A stretch of DNA of 64,000 bases from Tildeniella nuda ZEHNDER 1965/U140. GTDB lineage: Bacteria; Cyanobacteriota; Cyanobacteriia; Leptolyngbyales; Leptolyngbyaceae. Where the stretch lies: NCBI GenBank assembly GCA_019358895.1, contig JAHHIG010000011.1, forward strand, positions 62,001 through 126,000. Direction: 5' to 3'. The notes below the pieces were generated by a model. That model worked only from the letters and a program-made list of their open reading frames with translations. It did no database searches and was not told the DNA's origin. The translations under genes were made by a program, and so were the position numbers. Position 1 is the stretch's first letter. Each line of letters starts with the position of its first letter. Of this stretch, positions 51,023 to 59,516 are shown one piece after another.

Positions 51023-51544
51023 TCAGTCGGGGAGGCGCTTGCGTCTTAACTTCAAGAGGGATCGACGTGGCTGTTGCCTCTGCAAAGAAGCGGGTAAGTT
51101 CAGCGATCGGCGCTTCTGCCTGCTTGCATCAGTGTCACTGATCATCCCTGGGCTAATCAACGTAATGTCAAATTCGTCACAGGGCACAGTGACAACGGCA
51201 TCACGCTGACACAGATAGTAAATAGCGCGTACTTGCGGTCCAAAGACAACCTCGTCTTCATTTTGCAAGTTGTGCTTGCGAAGACGATACCCATTCACTA
51301 GAAACCCGTTTGAGCTTCGTCTGCCTTCCAAATCGCCGTCAACAATGCGGTAGCTGAAAGTGCCATCGCCATTTGGCAAACGCAACAAAGTAGCATGGCG
51401 GCGGGAGACAAACAAAGACTCCAGGCAAATATCGCAGGTTGGATCTCTGCCGATCGCGTACTCGGACTCTTCCAGCACGACGCTGCGCCGTCCATTATCG
51501 TCTTCAACGATCAGCAAGTGGCTTTGGTGAGGTTCTGAGGACAT
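51023..51544 (-). CDS. FHA-domain protein, tandem copy 2 with basic tail
   Basis: 173 residues, paralogue of the 50315 gene: YAIGRDPTCDICL, FVSRRHATLLRL and SSNGFLVNGYRLRK hold the FHA phosphothreonine-binding residues. The shared ending DEFDITLISPGM is followed by an extra ~38-residue Arg/Lys/Gln-rich tail (RQKRRSLNLPASLQRQQPRR) that copy 1 lacks. The tail might bind membrane or nucleic acid, or be a late addition. Divergence between the copies is greatest in the tail and loops. Confidence 0.88.
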   Translation of the reverse strand: MSSEPHQSHLLIVEDDNGRRSVVLEESEYAIGRDPTCDICLESLFVSRRHATLLRLPNGDGTFSYRIVDGDLEGRRSSNGFLVNGYRLRKHNLQNEDEVVFGPQVRAIYYLCQRDAVVTVPCDEFDITLISPGMISDTDASRQKRRSLNLPASLQRQQPRRSLLKLRRKRLPD

Positions 51545-51616
51545 GAGACCCTAGAAAGCTGTTGGTTTACTTGATACAGACAATGCAGACACAAGCTTTA
51601 CCGAGGCTACAACAAA

Positions 51617-54292
51617 CTACCTGGCGGTTCCAGGTCGCTTCAATGCAGGAAAGGTGAGATACAGCAACAGGGAATTGGTCACGACACTAACGGAACTAAA
51701 TGCCATCATAGCGCCTGCCGCCGCCGGACTGAGCAAAAAATTAGCCGTTGGCAATAACAATCCCGCTGCCAGAGGGATACCCAAAATATTGTAAACGAAC
51801 GCCCAGAAAAGGTTCTGACGGATTTTGTTGAACGTTGCCTTGCTCAACCGCATGGACTCCACCACATCAGTCAGCCGATCGCGCATGAGGATAATGCCTG
51901 CCGTTTCCACAGCGACATCAGTGCCAGAGTGCATGGCAATCCCAACATCTGCTTGAGCCAGGGCTGGCGAGTCGTTGATGCCATCGCCAACCATCGCAAT
52001 CTTGTGCCCCTGCGCTTGCAGTTGAGCGATCGCCTGTGCTTTGCCATCAGGTAGCCTGTTCGCCAGAATGTTCTCTGGCTCGAGTTGCAGCGGTTGAGTG
52101 ATCGCAGCGGCTGTCTCAGGTCGATCGCCCGTCAGCAGCATGACCTTAAGACCCATCTGCTTCAAGGCGGCAATGGCTTCGACAGCATCCAGTCGAAGGG
52201 TATCTGTCACCGCGATTAGCCCTACCAGACGACCATTCACGGCTACATACACAACTGTCTTGCCAACGTCAAGTAAGTCTTGCATTCCTGCCGCATCGTT
52301 AGCCAACACACCGTTCTGTGCCAGCCACTCTTGAGTGCCGATCGCAACGGATACCGTCTCCGTAGCTGCCTCTGTTGGCACGGTCACGATCGCTGCAACA
52401 CCCAACCCTGGTGCGGTAACAAAGTCTCTCGCAGGCAATAACGAAAGCGCTTCCTGCTGTGCCTGCTGCTGAATTGCGATCGCCAGCGGATGGCGTGTGC
52501 CGCTCTCGACGCTGGCAGCCAGTTGGAGGAGGAGTGAGGGGGTGAGGGAGGAAGGGAGGGGGTGAGGGGGTGAGGGGGTGAGGGGGTGATGAGCGATTTC
52601 GAGTTGATCCTGACCGCTGACTGCTGACCGCTGACCGCTGACCGCTGACCCATCGCTTTCAAGCAAAATACAGTCTGTCACAACGGGCTTACCTGTAGTG
52701 AGCGTACCCGTTTTGTCAAAAATAATCGTGTCTAGCTGGTGGACGCGCTCTAAGATATCGCCACCGCGAATGAGTAATCCCCGTTCTGCACCAATGCCGG
52801 AGCCAACGAGAATGGCGGTAGGTGTAGCAAGACCAAGGGCGCAAGGGCAAGCCACGACGAGAACCGCGATCGCGAGTTTGAGGCTGAGAACTAAGGGTGA
52901 GGAGTGAGGGGTGAGGGGTGAGGAGTGAGCCATTGTGTGCCCAGCGCTCATTGCCCAGTGCCCAGTCTGCATCAGAGCGTCGCCCCAAAGGTGACTGCCG
53001 ATGAAGTACCAGAACAGGAAGGTAAGCGCCGCGATCGCCATCACTCCATAAGTGAAGTAGCCAGCGACGGTATCTGCCAGGTTTTGAATGGGTGCCTTGC
53101 GGGTTTGAGCGGCTTCTACCAGGGCAATAATTTGTGCCAGCGTGGTTTCGTTGCCAGTACGGGTCGCACGGAGGGCGATCGTGCCCGTCTGGTTCAACGT
53201 TCCTGCTGTGACCAAATCTCCAGGCTGCTTCAAAACGGGCAGCGGCTCACCCGTTAGCATCGACTCGTCCACAGTCGTTTGCCCGATCACCACTTCGCCA
53301 TCAACGGGAATTTTGTCTCCTGGCAACACTTGCAGCCATTCGCCTAAACGGACGCGATCGGCAGGAATTTCGATGCAGTCTGAGGTGTGGGGTGTGGGGT
53401 GTGGGGTGTGGGGTGTGGGGTGTGGGGTGTGGGGCTTGTGAACGTTCTCCCCCTGCTCCCCCTGCTCCCCCCTCACCTTCATCAACCGCGCCACGGTTGG
53501 TTGGAGCGCTAGCAACGTTTGAAACGCGCTGGCAGCACGATTTTTCGCTTGCTGTTCCAGGGTGCGACCGAGCAAGATGAAGCCAACGAGCATGACAGGT
53601 TCATCAAAGAAGCACTCCCAACCCAATTGCGGCACGAGTAAGGCGATCAGGCTGGTGAGGTAGGCAGTCAGCGTCCCCATGCTGACCAGCGTATTCATGT
53701 TAGGGGCGTTGCGTCGCAGTCCGCGCCAGCCATCAACGAGCATCGATCGCCCCGGTACCAAAAGTGCAACCGTTGCCAGACCGCAGTGGAACCAAATGTT
53801 CGTTAAACCCAGGCTCGTTAGACCGGGAACACTGAATCCACTCATCTGGTCGAGGTGTCCGATGCCAGAGAGAAGGAGGAGCAGTGTTGCGATCGCCAAC
53901 CGCCAAAGCTGACGCTGCGCCTCTACACGCCGCAGTGTTTGAAGATCCAGGCGATCGCTTGTTTGTGAGTCCACCTCATCAAGATCACGCGCAGACAAGC
54001 GAAGCTGAGCCGGAAAGCCTGCTTCGGTTAATGCCGCTGCTAAAACCGATGGTTCGAGGGTGTCGCTCTCATACTCAACGGTTGCCACTTCTGTTGCCAG
54101 GTTTACCGTTGCCGTCACGACTCCTTGACACTGTTTCAATGCCTGCTCGACGGTTCGCACGCAGCCAGCGCATTGCATCCCAGTGACATCAAGGGTGGCA
54201 TTTTCTAGAGTGGGTGCAGCGATCGCTTGGGTTGGGCGATCGATCGCTGACAGGGTTAGTTTCGTAGCGTCTAAAACCAATGGGACTTCCAC
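51617..54292 (-). CDS. Copper-transporting P1B-type ATPase with repeat-derived insertions
   Basis: 891 residues versus the usual ~750. Order: HMA domain (~33-95, [17 protein letters not shown] with CxxC), membrane helices with [12 protein letters not shown] (Cys-Pro-Cys, copper path), phosphorylation motif DKTGTLTTG (~522), [10 protein letters not shown] and [19 protein letters not shown]. This is the PacS/CtaA type that moves Cu(I) across the plasma or thylakoid membrane. Extra length comes from four low-complexity inserts, at ~279-303 (PHTPHPTPH repeat), ~450-466, ~546-561 ([13 protein letters not shown]) and ~567-587 ([12 protein letters not shown]), all encoded by short tandem repeats and all in frame. 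Whether they are kept in the mature protein's fold is unknown. Confidence 0.93.
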   Translation of the reverse strand: MEVPLVLDATKLTLSAIDRPTQAIAAPTLENATLDVTGMQCAGCVRTVEQALKQCQGVVTATVNLATEVATVEYESDTLEPSVLAAALTEAGFPAQLRLSARDLDEVDSQTSDRLDLQTLRRVEAQRQLWRLAIATLLLLLSGIGHLDQMSGFSVPGLTSLGLTNIWFHCGLATVALLVPGRSMLVDGWRGLRRNAPNMNTLVSMGTLTAYLTSLIALLVPQLGWECFFDEPVMLVGFILLGRTLEQQAKNRAASAFQTLLALQPTVARLMKVRGEQGEQGENVHKPHTPHPTPHTPHPTPHTSDCIEIPADRVRLGEWLQVLPGDKIPVDGEVVIGQTTVDESMLTGEPLPVLKQPGDLVTAGTLNQTGTIALRATRTGNETTLAQIIALVEAAQTRKAPIQNLADTVAGYFTYGVMAIAALTFLFWYFIGSHLWGDALMQTGHWAMSAGHTMAHSSPLTPHSSPLVLSLKLAIAVLVVACPCALGLATPTAILVGSGIGAERGLLIRGGDILERVHQLDTIIFDKTGTLTTGKPVVTDCILLESDGSAVSGQRSAVSGQDQLEIAHHPLTPSPPHPLPSSLTPSLLLQLAASVESGTRHPLAIAIQQQAQQEALSLLPARDFVTAPGLGVAAIVTVPTEAATETVSVAIGTQEWLAQNGVLANDAAGMQDLLDVGKTVVYVAVNGRLVGLIAVTDTLRLDAVEAIAALKQMGLKVMLLTGDRPETAAAITQPLQLEPENILANRLPDGKAQAIAQLQAQGHKIAMVGDGINDSPALAQADVGIAMHSGTDVAVETAGIILMRDRLTDVVESMRLSKATFNKIRQNLFWAFVYNILGIPLAAGLLLPTANFLLSPAAAGAMMAFSSVSVVTNSLLLYLTFPALKRPGTAR
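52530..52655. repeat. Short tandem repeats inside the copper ATPase gene
   Basis: GTGAGGGGGTGAGGGGGTGA runs and then CTGACCGCTGACTGCTGACC heptamer-type repeats, all in the coding frame, in the region between the phosphorylation site and the nucleotide-binding part. Confidence 0.75.
52890..52930. repeat. Short tandem repeat inside the copper ATPase gene, second tract
   Basis: GTGAGGAGTGAGGGGTGAGG, encoding Ser/Pro/His-rich residues ([12 protein letters not shown]) between two membrane helices ahead of the CPC motif. Confidence 0.75.
53384..53480. repeat. GTGTGGG tandem repeats inside the copper ATPase gene, third tract
   Basis: Six or more copies of GTGTGGGGT-type units plus a CCCCCTGCTCCCCCTGCTCC tract, encoding PHTPHPTPH and EQGEQGE-like runs in the actuator-side loop. 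Confidence 0.8.
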
Positions 54293-54393
54293 AAGGATCT
54301 ACAGGGTTCTTTCTTGAGAGTAGATGAAGTGGAAGGTGATTGGTCAAAAAACATCAACTTTCTTTAAGCCAACTGACGCATTTTGACCAAACC

Positions 54394-54450
54394 CTCGGAG
54401 GTTTAAGCGACTGGCTTGGTGACGATGCCTGGTTAAAACCTCCGAGGTTT
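54394..54450. repeat. CTCGGAGGTTT inverted repeat
   Basis: CTCGGAGGTTT (54394-54404) and AAACCTCCGAG (54436-54446), with AAACCTCCGAGGTTT itself palindromic. It lies between the 54478 membrane-protein gene and the ATPase on the same strand and may act as a terminator for the former. Confidence 0.6.
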
Positions 54451-54477
54451 GCATAGGTTCTAGATTGTCATCAGCCT

Positions 54478-55134
54478 CTAAAGATCAGAGCTAGTAGACG
54501 GTAAGCCGACAATATCCGCGTAGGCTGCCGCGATCGCGCCCACCGAAAGTGGAATGGTGACCAGCAAGCCAACCCCTAAAAGCAAAGCACCAGCAAAGTT
54601 GATTAATACCAGGACAAACGCAAAGCCGAAGAAGGAAAACCAATTTTTGGAAATCAGCTTGCGGCTAAACTCCATTGCATCCCAGAAGTTCATCTTTTTT
54701 TCGAGCACCAGCGGCAGTGCAAAGGTGTAGGCAACCGCCAGATAAATGCCAGGAATAATCAACAGCAGGAAACCCAGACCGATCAGCACTCCAGAAACCA
54801 GGCTTACCAGAAACAACGGCAGGTAATTGTTAAAGCCTCTAAAGAAATCACCAAACGCTGTTTCGCGGTGACGCAATACTTTGAATGCAACAATCAAAAA
54901 GCCTGCGTTCAGAGGACCAGAGATTAAGAGACTAATCAGCGAGCCAACGGGAGAGGCAGATTCATTGATTTTTGCCAGTGCGATGTTGATGAGAAATAAG
55001 ACGATCGTAAAGCCAACAAAGCCGCCAGCATTCTTTTTGAAGGTTTCCCAACCGCTGCCAACGTACTCTCCAATCTTGACTGTGTAGCTTTTTTGAAGCA
55101 GACCTTCCAGACTATTTGATCCGTAGCTCTCCAT
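54478..55134 (-). CDS. Polytopic membrane protein, DUF975-like
   Basis: 218 residues from the ATG at 55134, preceded by GGAGAT eight bases away, which decides this start. Five or six hydrophobic segments are seen (GGFVGFTIVLFLINIAL, SLISLLISGPLNAGFLIVAF, YLPLFLVSLVSGVLIGLGFLLLIIPGIYLAVAYTFAL, FFGFAFVLVLINFAGALLLGVGLLV). The LGFLLLIIPGIYLAV and ALPLVLEKKMNFWDAMEFSRKL blocks are typical of the DUF975/glycerophosphodiester-phosphodiesterase membrane-domain-like group. No enzyme residues are seen; function unknown. It lies upstream of the copper ATPase. Confidence 0.75.
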   Translation of the reverse strand: MESYGSNSLEGLLQKSYTVKIGEYVGSGWETFKKNAGGFVGFTIVLFLINIALAKINESASPVGSLISLLISGPLNAGFLIVAFKVLRHRETAFGDFFRGFNNYLPLFLVSLVSGVLIGLGFLLLIIPGIYLAVAYTFALPLVLEKKMNFWDAMEFSRKLISKNWFSFFGFAFVLVLINFAGALLLGVGLLVTIPLSVGAIAAAYADIVGLPSTSSDL

Positions 55135-55748
55135 TGCTGATATCTCCAAAATGTACAAGTGATGCTCTTTTTCAACCAACACTAAAAATAGCTTTTAGAA
55201 TGTTGTACACGTCAGTTTCCAAGCAAGCTAACGCAAACTAGCTTAAATCCATCATTAATTTACTCGTCGAAATTGTTAAATGGAGGAATTCCCAGAAAAC
55301 TTAACTCAATTAATGTTCGTCAGAAACAACTTTTAGAGACAACTGATGTCGAAGGCAGCTCTCAAGCTAGTGAAAGGCAGGAGCGTGTCCTGTCGTCACT
55401 GAGATGGAGCTTTCAGGGGTTGTGATGGTTACCGCTGTCGCTTAACACATCCTACAAAAGCTGAGATGGAGTGATTCGATCGCCTCTTTTGTCGATCGCA
55501 GCTATTGTCACGCCATAACAAGCTTGAACAGTAGTTCAGCACCTGCAAGGAGCAATCAGGACAATCCACTCAGTATTGAGTGCCAAATGGACTAACGGTT
55601 GCAACATCAGCGGCACCAGGTGAGCCAGATGACGCAAGTTGAGCCATCTGCGCCTGCTGGATGCACTTAGTAATCACCCATTGCTGACGTAACCAACAGT
55701 AGAATGCCTGTAGTTAACAAAAGTTTATCTTTACCTCAAATTTTGTGG
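55135..55748. other. Gap of ~615 bp with a possible short coding relic
   Basis: GCTGTCGCTTAACACATCCT of the dispersed type near 55434. On the minus strand 55713-55570 is open for 47 codons (ending WVITKCIQQAQMAQLASSGS... TVSPFGTQY) without a clear start and with coding-like composition; it could be the relic or end of a small protein. Nothing else recognised. Confidence 0.3.
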
Positions 55749-57263
55749 CTACTGTGAGCTGCTGCCCAACACATACAGGCTCAGCAATGTGCCACTGTTC
55801 CATAAGCTGTGTAGCAGCATGGACGAGAGAAGATTGCGCGATCGCGAGTAGACAAAGCCCAGCACCATCCCCAATACCATGAGTGGCAACACTTCTGAAA
55901 GGCTGAGGTGTGCCAGGGCAAAAATAAAGCTGCTGAGGGTAATTGCGCCCCAAACGGGCATGTAGCGGGTCAGAGAAGGCAGCAAAAAGCCACGAAACAG
56001 AATTTCTTCAAAAATGGGCGCGGCGATCGCGGCGGTCACGCAAAAGATCGCAAAAGCGACCTGATCTTTACCTTCCAGGGCGATCGGCAAGATGGGATTG
56101 CTGCCGCCTTGCCCCTGCCAAATTTTTTGGTTCAGCAACGAGATCAAAATCACCAGTGGCAGCGCTGCGAAATAGCCACCGATGCCCCACAGCACCCATC
56201 TGCTCCGCAGCTTGACCTGAAACCAGCCCTCGGGAAGCGGTAAGAATGCTCTGATCGAAACGTACAGCACCATCAAGCCACCAGCAGCCAGCAGCAAGTA
56301 GTTCGCCAGGATGTAGAAGGCTCTGGCACGTTCACTTAACCCGGCAGGGTTAAAGCCCGATGCCTGCTGCAATATGCCCAGCACCAGCGGCAGTAGAATT
56401 TGTCCGACCAGGAAAAAGCCGAAAATTAAGACCTGCCAGACGATTTCCCCATCCCAGGGCACTGTCCAGGGTGCGATGCTCTCTGGTGCAAGGAGGGATT
56501 GCTTACGGCGCACTACCCACTGACCGGCGAGGAAGAGCAGGATGATCACACCAATAAAGCCACTAACGGTAGGAATGCCGCCCACGATCGCCAGATTGGT
56601 TAATGCCCGTTCTGCCGTCTCCTGTTGTGCTGCCCGCAGTTCTGTCAGCGCCTCTGGTCGTTGTTGGAGTTGGTAAAGCTTGACGAGCGATCGATAGCGA
56701 AACCAGCTATCCAGATTTTGCTTCAGTGACGGTTCTGCATCAGGCAAGAGTTGTGGGGGATCGCTCCAGAGTCCTACCAGCACACCAGCCGTTTTGCTTA
56801 AGGGTTCCAGACTGGCGTTACCGTCGGTTTGCTGAATGGCATCTGCCCATTTTTTTTGTGCGTTGGCAACCTGCCCCTGCTCCACCTGAAGGACACCCAG
56901 CCTTAGATCGAGTTCAGTCCTCAAGCGCTCTAGTGTCGGCACCGATGCCTTTAGTGAAGGATCGGCAGTCGGCGAGGCAAGCAACACCTGAGTCCGTTCC
57001 AGATTTTTTTGTGTAGCCTGCCGCAGCTCTTCGTACTGCTTCGTCGCACCCTTGACGGGTTCACCGCCAATGATCCCCTTCCGAACTGACACCAAACCTG
57101 GATCATCGCCCTGCCATTCCGTTGCCTGTAGCACCAGGTTGGTTTGGTACAGCTCTAGCCGACTCTGGAACTGGGGTTGACTCCAGCTTGCCAGCAAATC
57201 TTGACCGATGAGGGCGATCGCCAAGATCGTCAAGATCACCAACACTACCCGCTTAATGGTCAT
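55749..57263 (-). CDS. CPBP family intramembrane protease
   Basis: 504 residues from the ATG at 57263 (MTIKRVVLVILTILAIALIG). An N-terminal helix precedes a ~170-residue soluble, helical domain without recognised motif, then a multi-helix membrane part ending in the CPBP core: APIFEEILFRGFLLPSL (EExxxR), FALAHLSLSEVLPL (FxxxH) and LLSSMLLHSLWNSGTL (HxxxN). These residues bind the metal in Rce1/CPBP proteases. Cyanobacterial and bacterial CPBP proteins process membrane or bacteriocin-type substrates; the target here is unknown. The long N-terminal domain is seen in cyanobacterial members. Confidence 0.88.
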   Translation of the reverse strand: MTIKRVVLVILTILAIALIGQDLLASWSQPQFQSRLELYQTNLVLQATEWQGDDPGLVSVRKGIIGGEPVKGATKQYEELRQATQKNLERTQVLLASPTADPSLKASVPTLERLRTELDLRLGVLQVEQGQVANAQKKWADAIQQTDGNASLEPLSKTAGVLVGLWSDPPQLLPDAEPSLKQNLDSWFRYRSLVKLYQLQQRPEALTELRAAQQETAERALTNLAIVGGIPTVSGFIGVIILLFLAGQWVVRRKQSLLAPESIAPWTVPWDGEIVWQVLIFGFFLVGQILLPLVLGILQQASGFNPAGLSERARAFYILANYLLLAAGGLMVLYVSIRAFLPLPEGWFQVKLRSRWVLWGIGGYFAALPLVILISLLNQKIWQGQGGSNPILPIALEGKDQVAFAIFCVTAAIAAPIFEEILFRGFLLPSLTRYMPVWGAITLSSFIFALAHLSLSEVLPLMVLGMVLGFVYSRSRNLLSSMLLHSLWNSGTLLSLYVLGSSSQ

Positions 57264-57443
57264 GAACTCTCCAAACATAGCTATCAGCCGTCAGCTATCA
57301 GCCAGCAGCTACAGCACGACTAGAACCACTGCACTGTAAACAAGAATCATAGATCCCGTAGAACGATTGTCGCTTAGATAGGGCAAAGGCTGTGCGCCAG
57401 ACGGGGTAAAATTCTTCAGGAGCACTCACTGGAGGACAAACCT

Positions 57444-58796
57444 CTGACTACCCGCATCATCCTCGTCCGCCACGGCGAGAGTAGCTTTAACGTTGAACGA
57501 CGAGTGCAGGGTCACGGCGACAAATCTACCCTCACCGAAACTGGGCAACTGTCTGCCGATCGCGTGGGCATCGCCCTGAGCGATCTTGCCTTTGATGCGG
57601 TGTATTGCAGTCCGCTACGACGGGCAAAGGATACTGCCGATCGCATTTTGGTTCGCTTGAAGCAACCACCTGCAAAACCCCTGCAAACCACGGACAACCT
57701 GAAGGAAATCAACCTGACCGCGTGGGAAGGCAGACTGTTTAAGGACATTGCCGAGCAAGACCCAGAGGGCTACCGTGACTGGCAAACCCAGCCGCACAAG
57801 CTCAAGATGCCCATGTCTGAAGTGGCTGGAGCGGCGGACTATTACCCGGTGCCAGCGCTGTTTGAGCAAGCCGCTACCTTTTGGCGAGAAATTCTACCGC
57901 ATCATGTAGGGCAAACTGTTCTGTTGGTTGCCCACAGCGGCATTAATCGGGCGTTGATTAGCACCGCGATCGGGCTGTCGAGCGATCGCTACCAGTCGGT
58001 GCATCAGTCCAACTGCGGCATCAGCGTTTTGAACTTTGCAGGCGGCTTTGGGGAAGCGGTACAAATCGAGTCGCTCAACCTGACTGCTCATTTGGACGAG
58101 CCGTTACCAAAGCCTAGAAAAGGACAGCAGGGAGCGCGCTTTCTGCTGGTGCGTCACGGCGAAACGGATTGGAATCGTGAAAAGCGGTTTCAGGGTCAAA
58201 TCGACGTACCGCTGAACGAAAATGGACGCGCACAGTCGCTACAGGCGGCTGAGTTTCTCAAAGCGATCCCCATTCATTACGCCGTCACTAGCCCGATGCT
58301 GCGTCCGAAAGAAACTGCTGAGATTATTCTCCAACACCATCCCAATGTGCCGTTGGCGTTGGAGGACAACCTGAAAGAGATCAGCCATGGGCTTTGGGAA
58401 GGCAAGCTAGAAGCAGAGATTGAAGCGGGGTATCCCGGTACGCTGCACCAATGGCAACGATCGCCCGAAACGGTGCAGATGCCTGATGGCGAAAACCTCC
58501 AACAAGTATGGGATCGTGCGATCGCAGCGTGGGACAGCATTGTGCAAACCGCTGCCAGCCGCCCCGACCCAGGAACCACTCTGGTCGTTGCCCACGACGC
58601 AGTGAATAAGGCAATTCTCTGCTATGTCCTCGGTCTTGGAGCAGAGCATTTCTGGAACTTCAAGCAGGGCAACGGAGCCGTGAGCGTCATCGACTATGCC
58701 CAAACGTCTGCTATCCAGCCTGTTCTGATGGCGATGAATATTACCGTTCACCTGTCGGGCAGTATTTTCGACAAGACGGCGGCGGGGGCGCTTTAA
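57444..58796 (+). CDS. Tandem histidine phosphatase with apparent CTG start
   Basis: About 450 residues. The frame reads L-T-T-R-I-I-L-V-R-H-G-E-S-S-F-N from a CTG at 57444, preceded by GGAGG eight bases away; no ATG, GTG or TTG lies in frame between that point and the GTG at 57504, which would cut out the first catalytic RHG. Domain 1 (~1-210): RHGESSFN, SPLRRAKDTADR, VAHSGINRAL. Domain 2 (~225-440): LLVRHGETDWN, SPMLRPKETAEI, VAHDAVNKAIL. Plant 2-carboxyarabinitol-1-phosphate phosphatase is a related two-domain protein; the substrate here is unknown. It is divergent from the CPBP gene. Confidence 0.85.
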   Translation: MTTRIILVRHGESSFNVERRVQGHGDKSTLTETGQLSADRVGIALSDLAFDAVYCSPLRRAKDTADRILVRLKQPPAKPLQTTDNLKEINLTAWEGRLFKDIAEQDPEGYRDWQTQPHKLKMPMSEVAGAADYYPVPALFEQAATFWREILPHHVGQTVLLVAHSGINRALISTAIGLSSDRYQSVHQSNCGISVLNFAGGFGEAVQIESLNLTAHLDEPLPKPRKGQQGARFLLVRHGETDWNREKRFQGQIDVPLNENGRAQSLQAAEFLKAIPIHYAVTSPMLRPKETAEIILQHHPNVPLALEDNLKEISHGLWEGKLEAEIEAGYPGTLHQWQRSPETVQMPDGENLQQVWDRAIAAWDSIVQTAASRPDPGTTLVVAHDAVNKAILCYVLGLGAEHFWNFKQGNGAVSVIDYAQTSAIQPVLMAMNITVHLSGSIFDKTAAGAL

Positions 58797-58875
58797 GAGA
58801 GGAGGCGGAGGGCAGAAGGCGGAGGGCAGAAGGCAGAGGGCAGAAGGCGGAGGGCAGAAGGCAGAAGCTAATACA
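58797..58875. repeat. GGCAGAAGGCGGAG short tandem repeats
   Basis: Mixed 7- to 8-bp units (GGCAGAAG, GGCGGAGG) after the phosphatase gene. The same repeat type occurs at 4220, 27904 and within genes. Confidence 0.75.
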
Positions 58876-58939
58876 CCTCACACCTCACACCTCACTTCCG
58901 CGAAGAGGTAGAGGGCAGAAAGTAAAAGATAAAGGTACT

Positions 58940-59420
58940 CTCTCCAAGCTTGGCTGTCCGACCTCTAAGCTCAACTGTCCAAGTCTAAAGCTCACTCGTC
59001 TGAGTCTAAAGCTCACTCGTCTGAGTCTAAAGCTCACTCGTCTGAGTCTAAAGCTCAAGCTTTCGAGCTTCAAGCACGACTGCCCGACTTCAAAGCTCAC
59101 TCGTCCGACTTCAAAGCTCACTCGTCCGACTTCAAAGCTCAACTGTCCAAGTCTAAAGCTCAGCCGTCTGACTTCAAAGCTCAACCGTCTAAGTCTAAAG
59201 CTCAACTGTCCGACTTCAAAGCTCACTCGTCCGACTTCAAAGCTCAACTGTCTGAGTCTAAAGCTCACTCGTCCGACTTCAAAGCTCAACTGTCTGAGTC
59301 TAAAGCTCACTCGCCTGACTTCAAAGCTCAACTGTCCAAGTCTAAAGCTCACTCGTCTGAGTCTAAAGCTCAAGCTTTCGAGCTTCAGGCACGACTGCCC
59401 AACCTCTAGGTTCGCCTTTC
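58940..59420. repeat. 21-bp tandem array abutting the dihydroorotase-like gene
   Basis: More than 20 units of TCTAAAGCTCACTCGTCTGAG and variants. Each unit mixes two choices at two places: CTCACTCGTC or CTCAACTGTC, and TGAGTCTAAAG or CGACTTCAAAG. A longer variant with AAGCTTTCGAGCTTCA appears twice (59057 and 59372). The array ends ~100 bp before the ATG at 59517. A 204-codon minus-strand frame runs through it as heptads like VSFRLRR and LSFEVGQ, but a 21-bp period keeps frames open by itself. Confidence 0.8.
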
Positions 59421-59516
59421 CAACGTTGAAGCGCGATCGTTCAAGCGCAGACCTCCAACTCTCGTCCGCAAACCTCAATCCTCCAGGTTCAACACTCAAT
59501 CTTTGGCGACGTATCT

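Noticed and set aside
58885-59499. A 204-codon minus-strand frame of SFRLRR/SFEVGQ heptads
   Set aside because: It lies wholly in the 21-bp array, whose period keeps frames open on both strands; no start or ribosome site supports it. Reported as a repeat instead.
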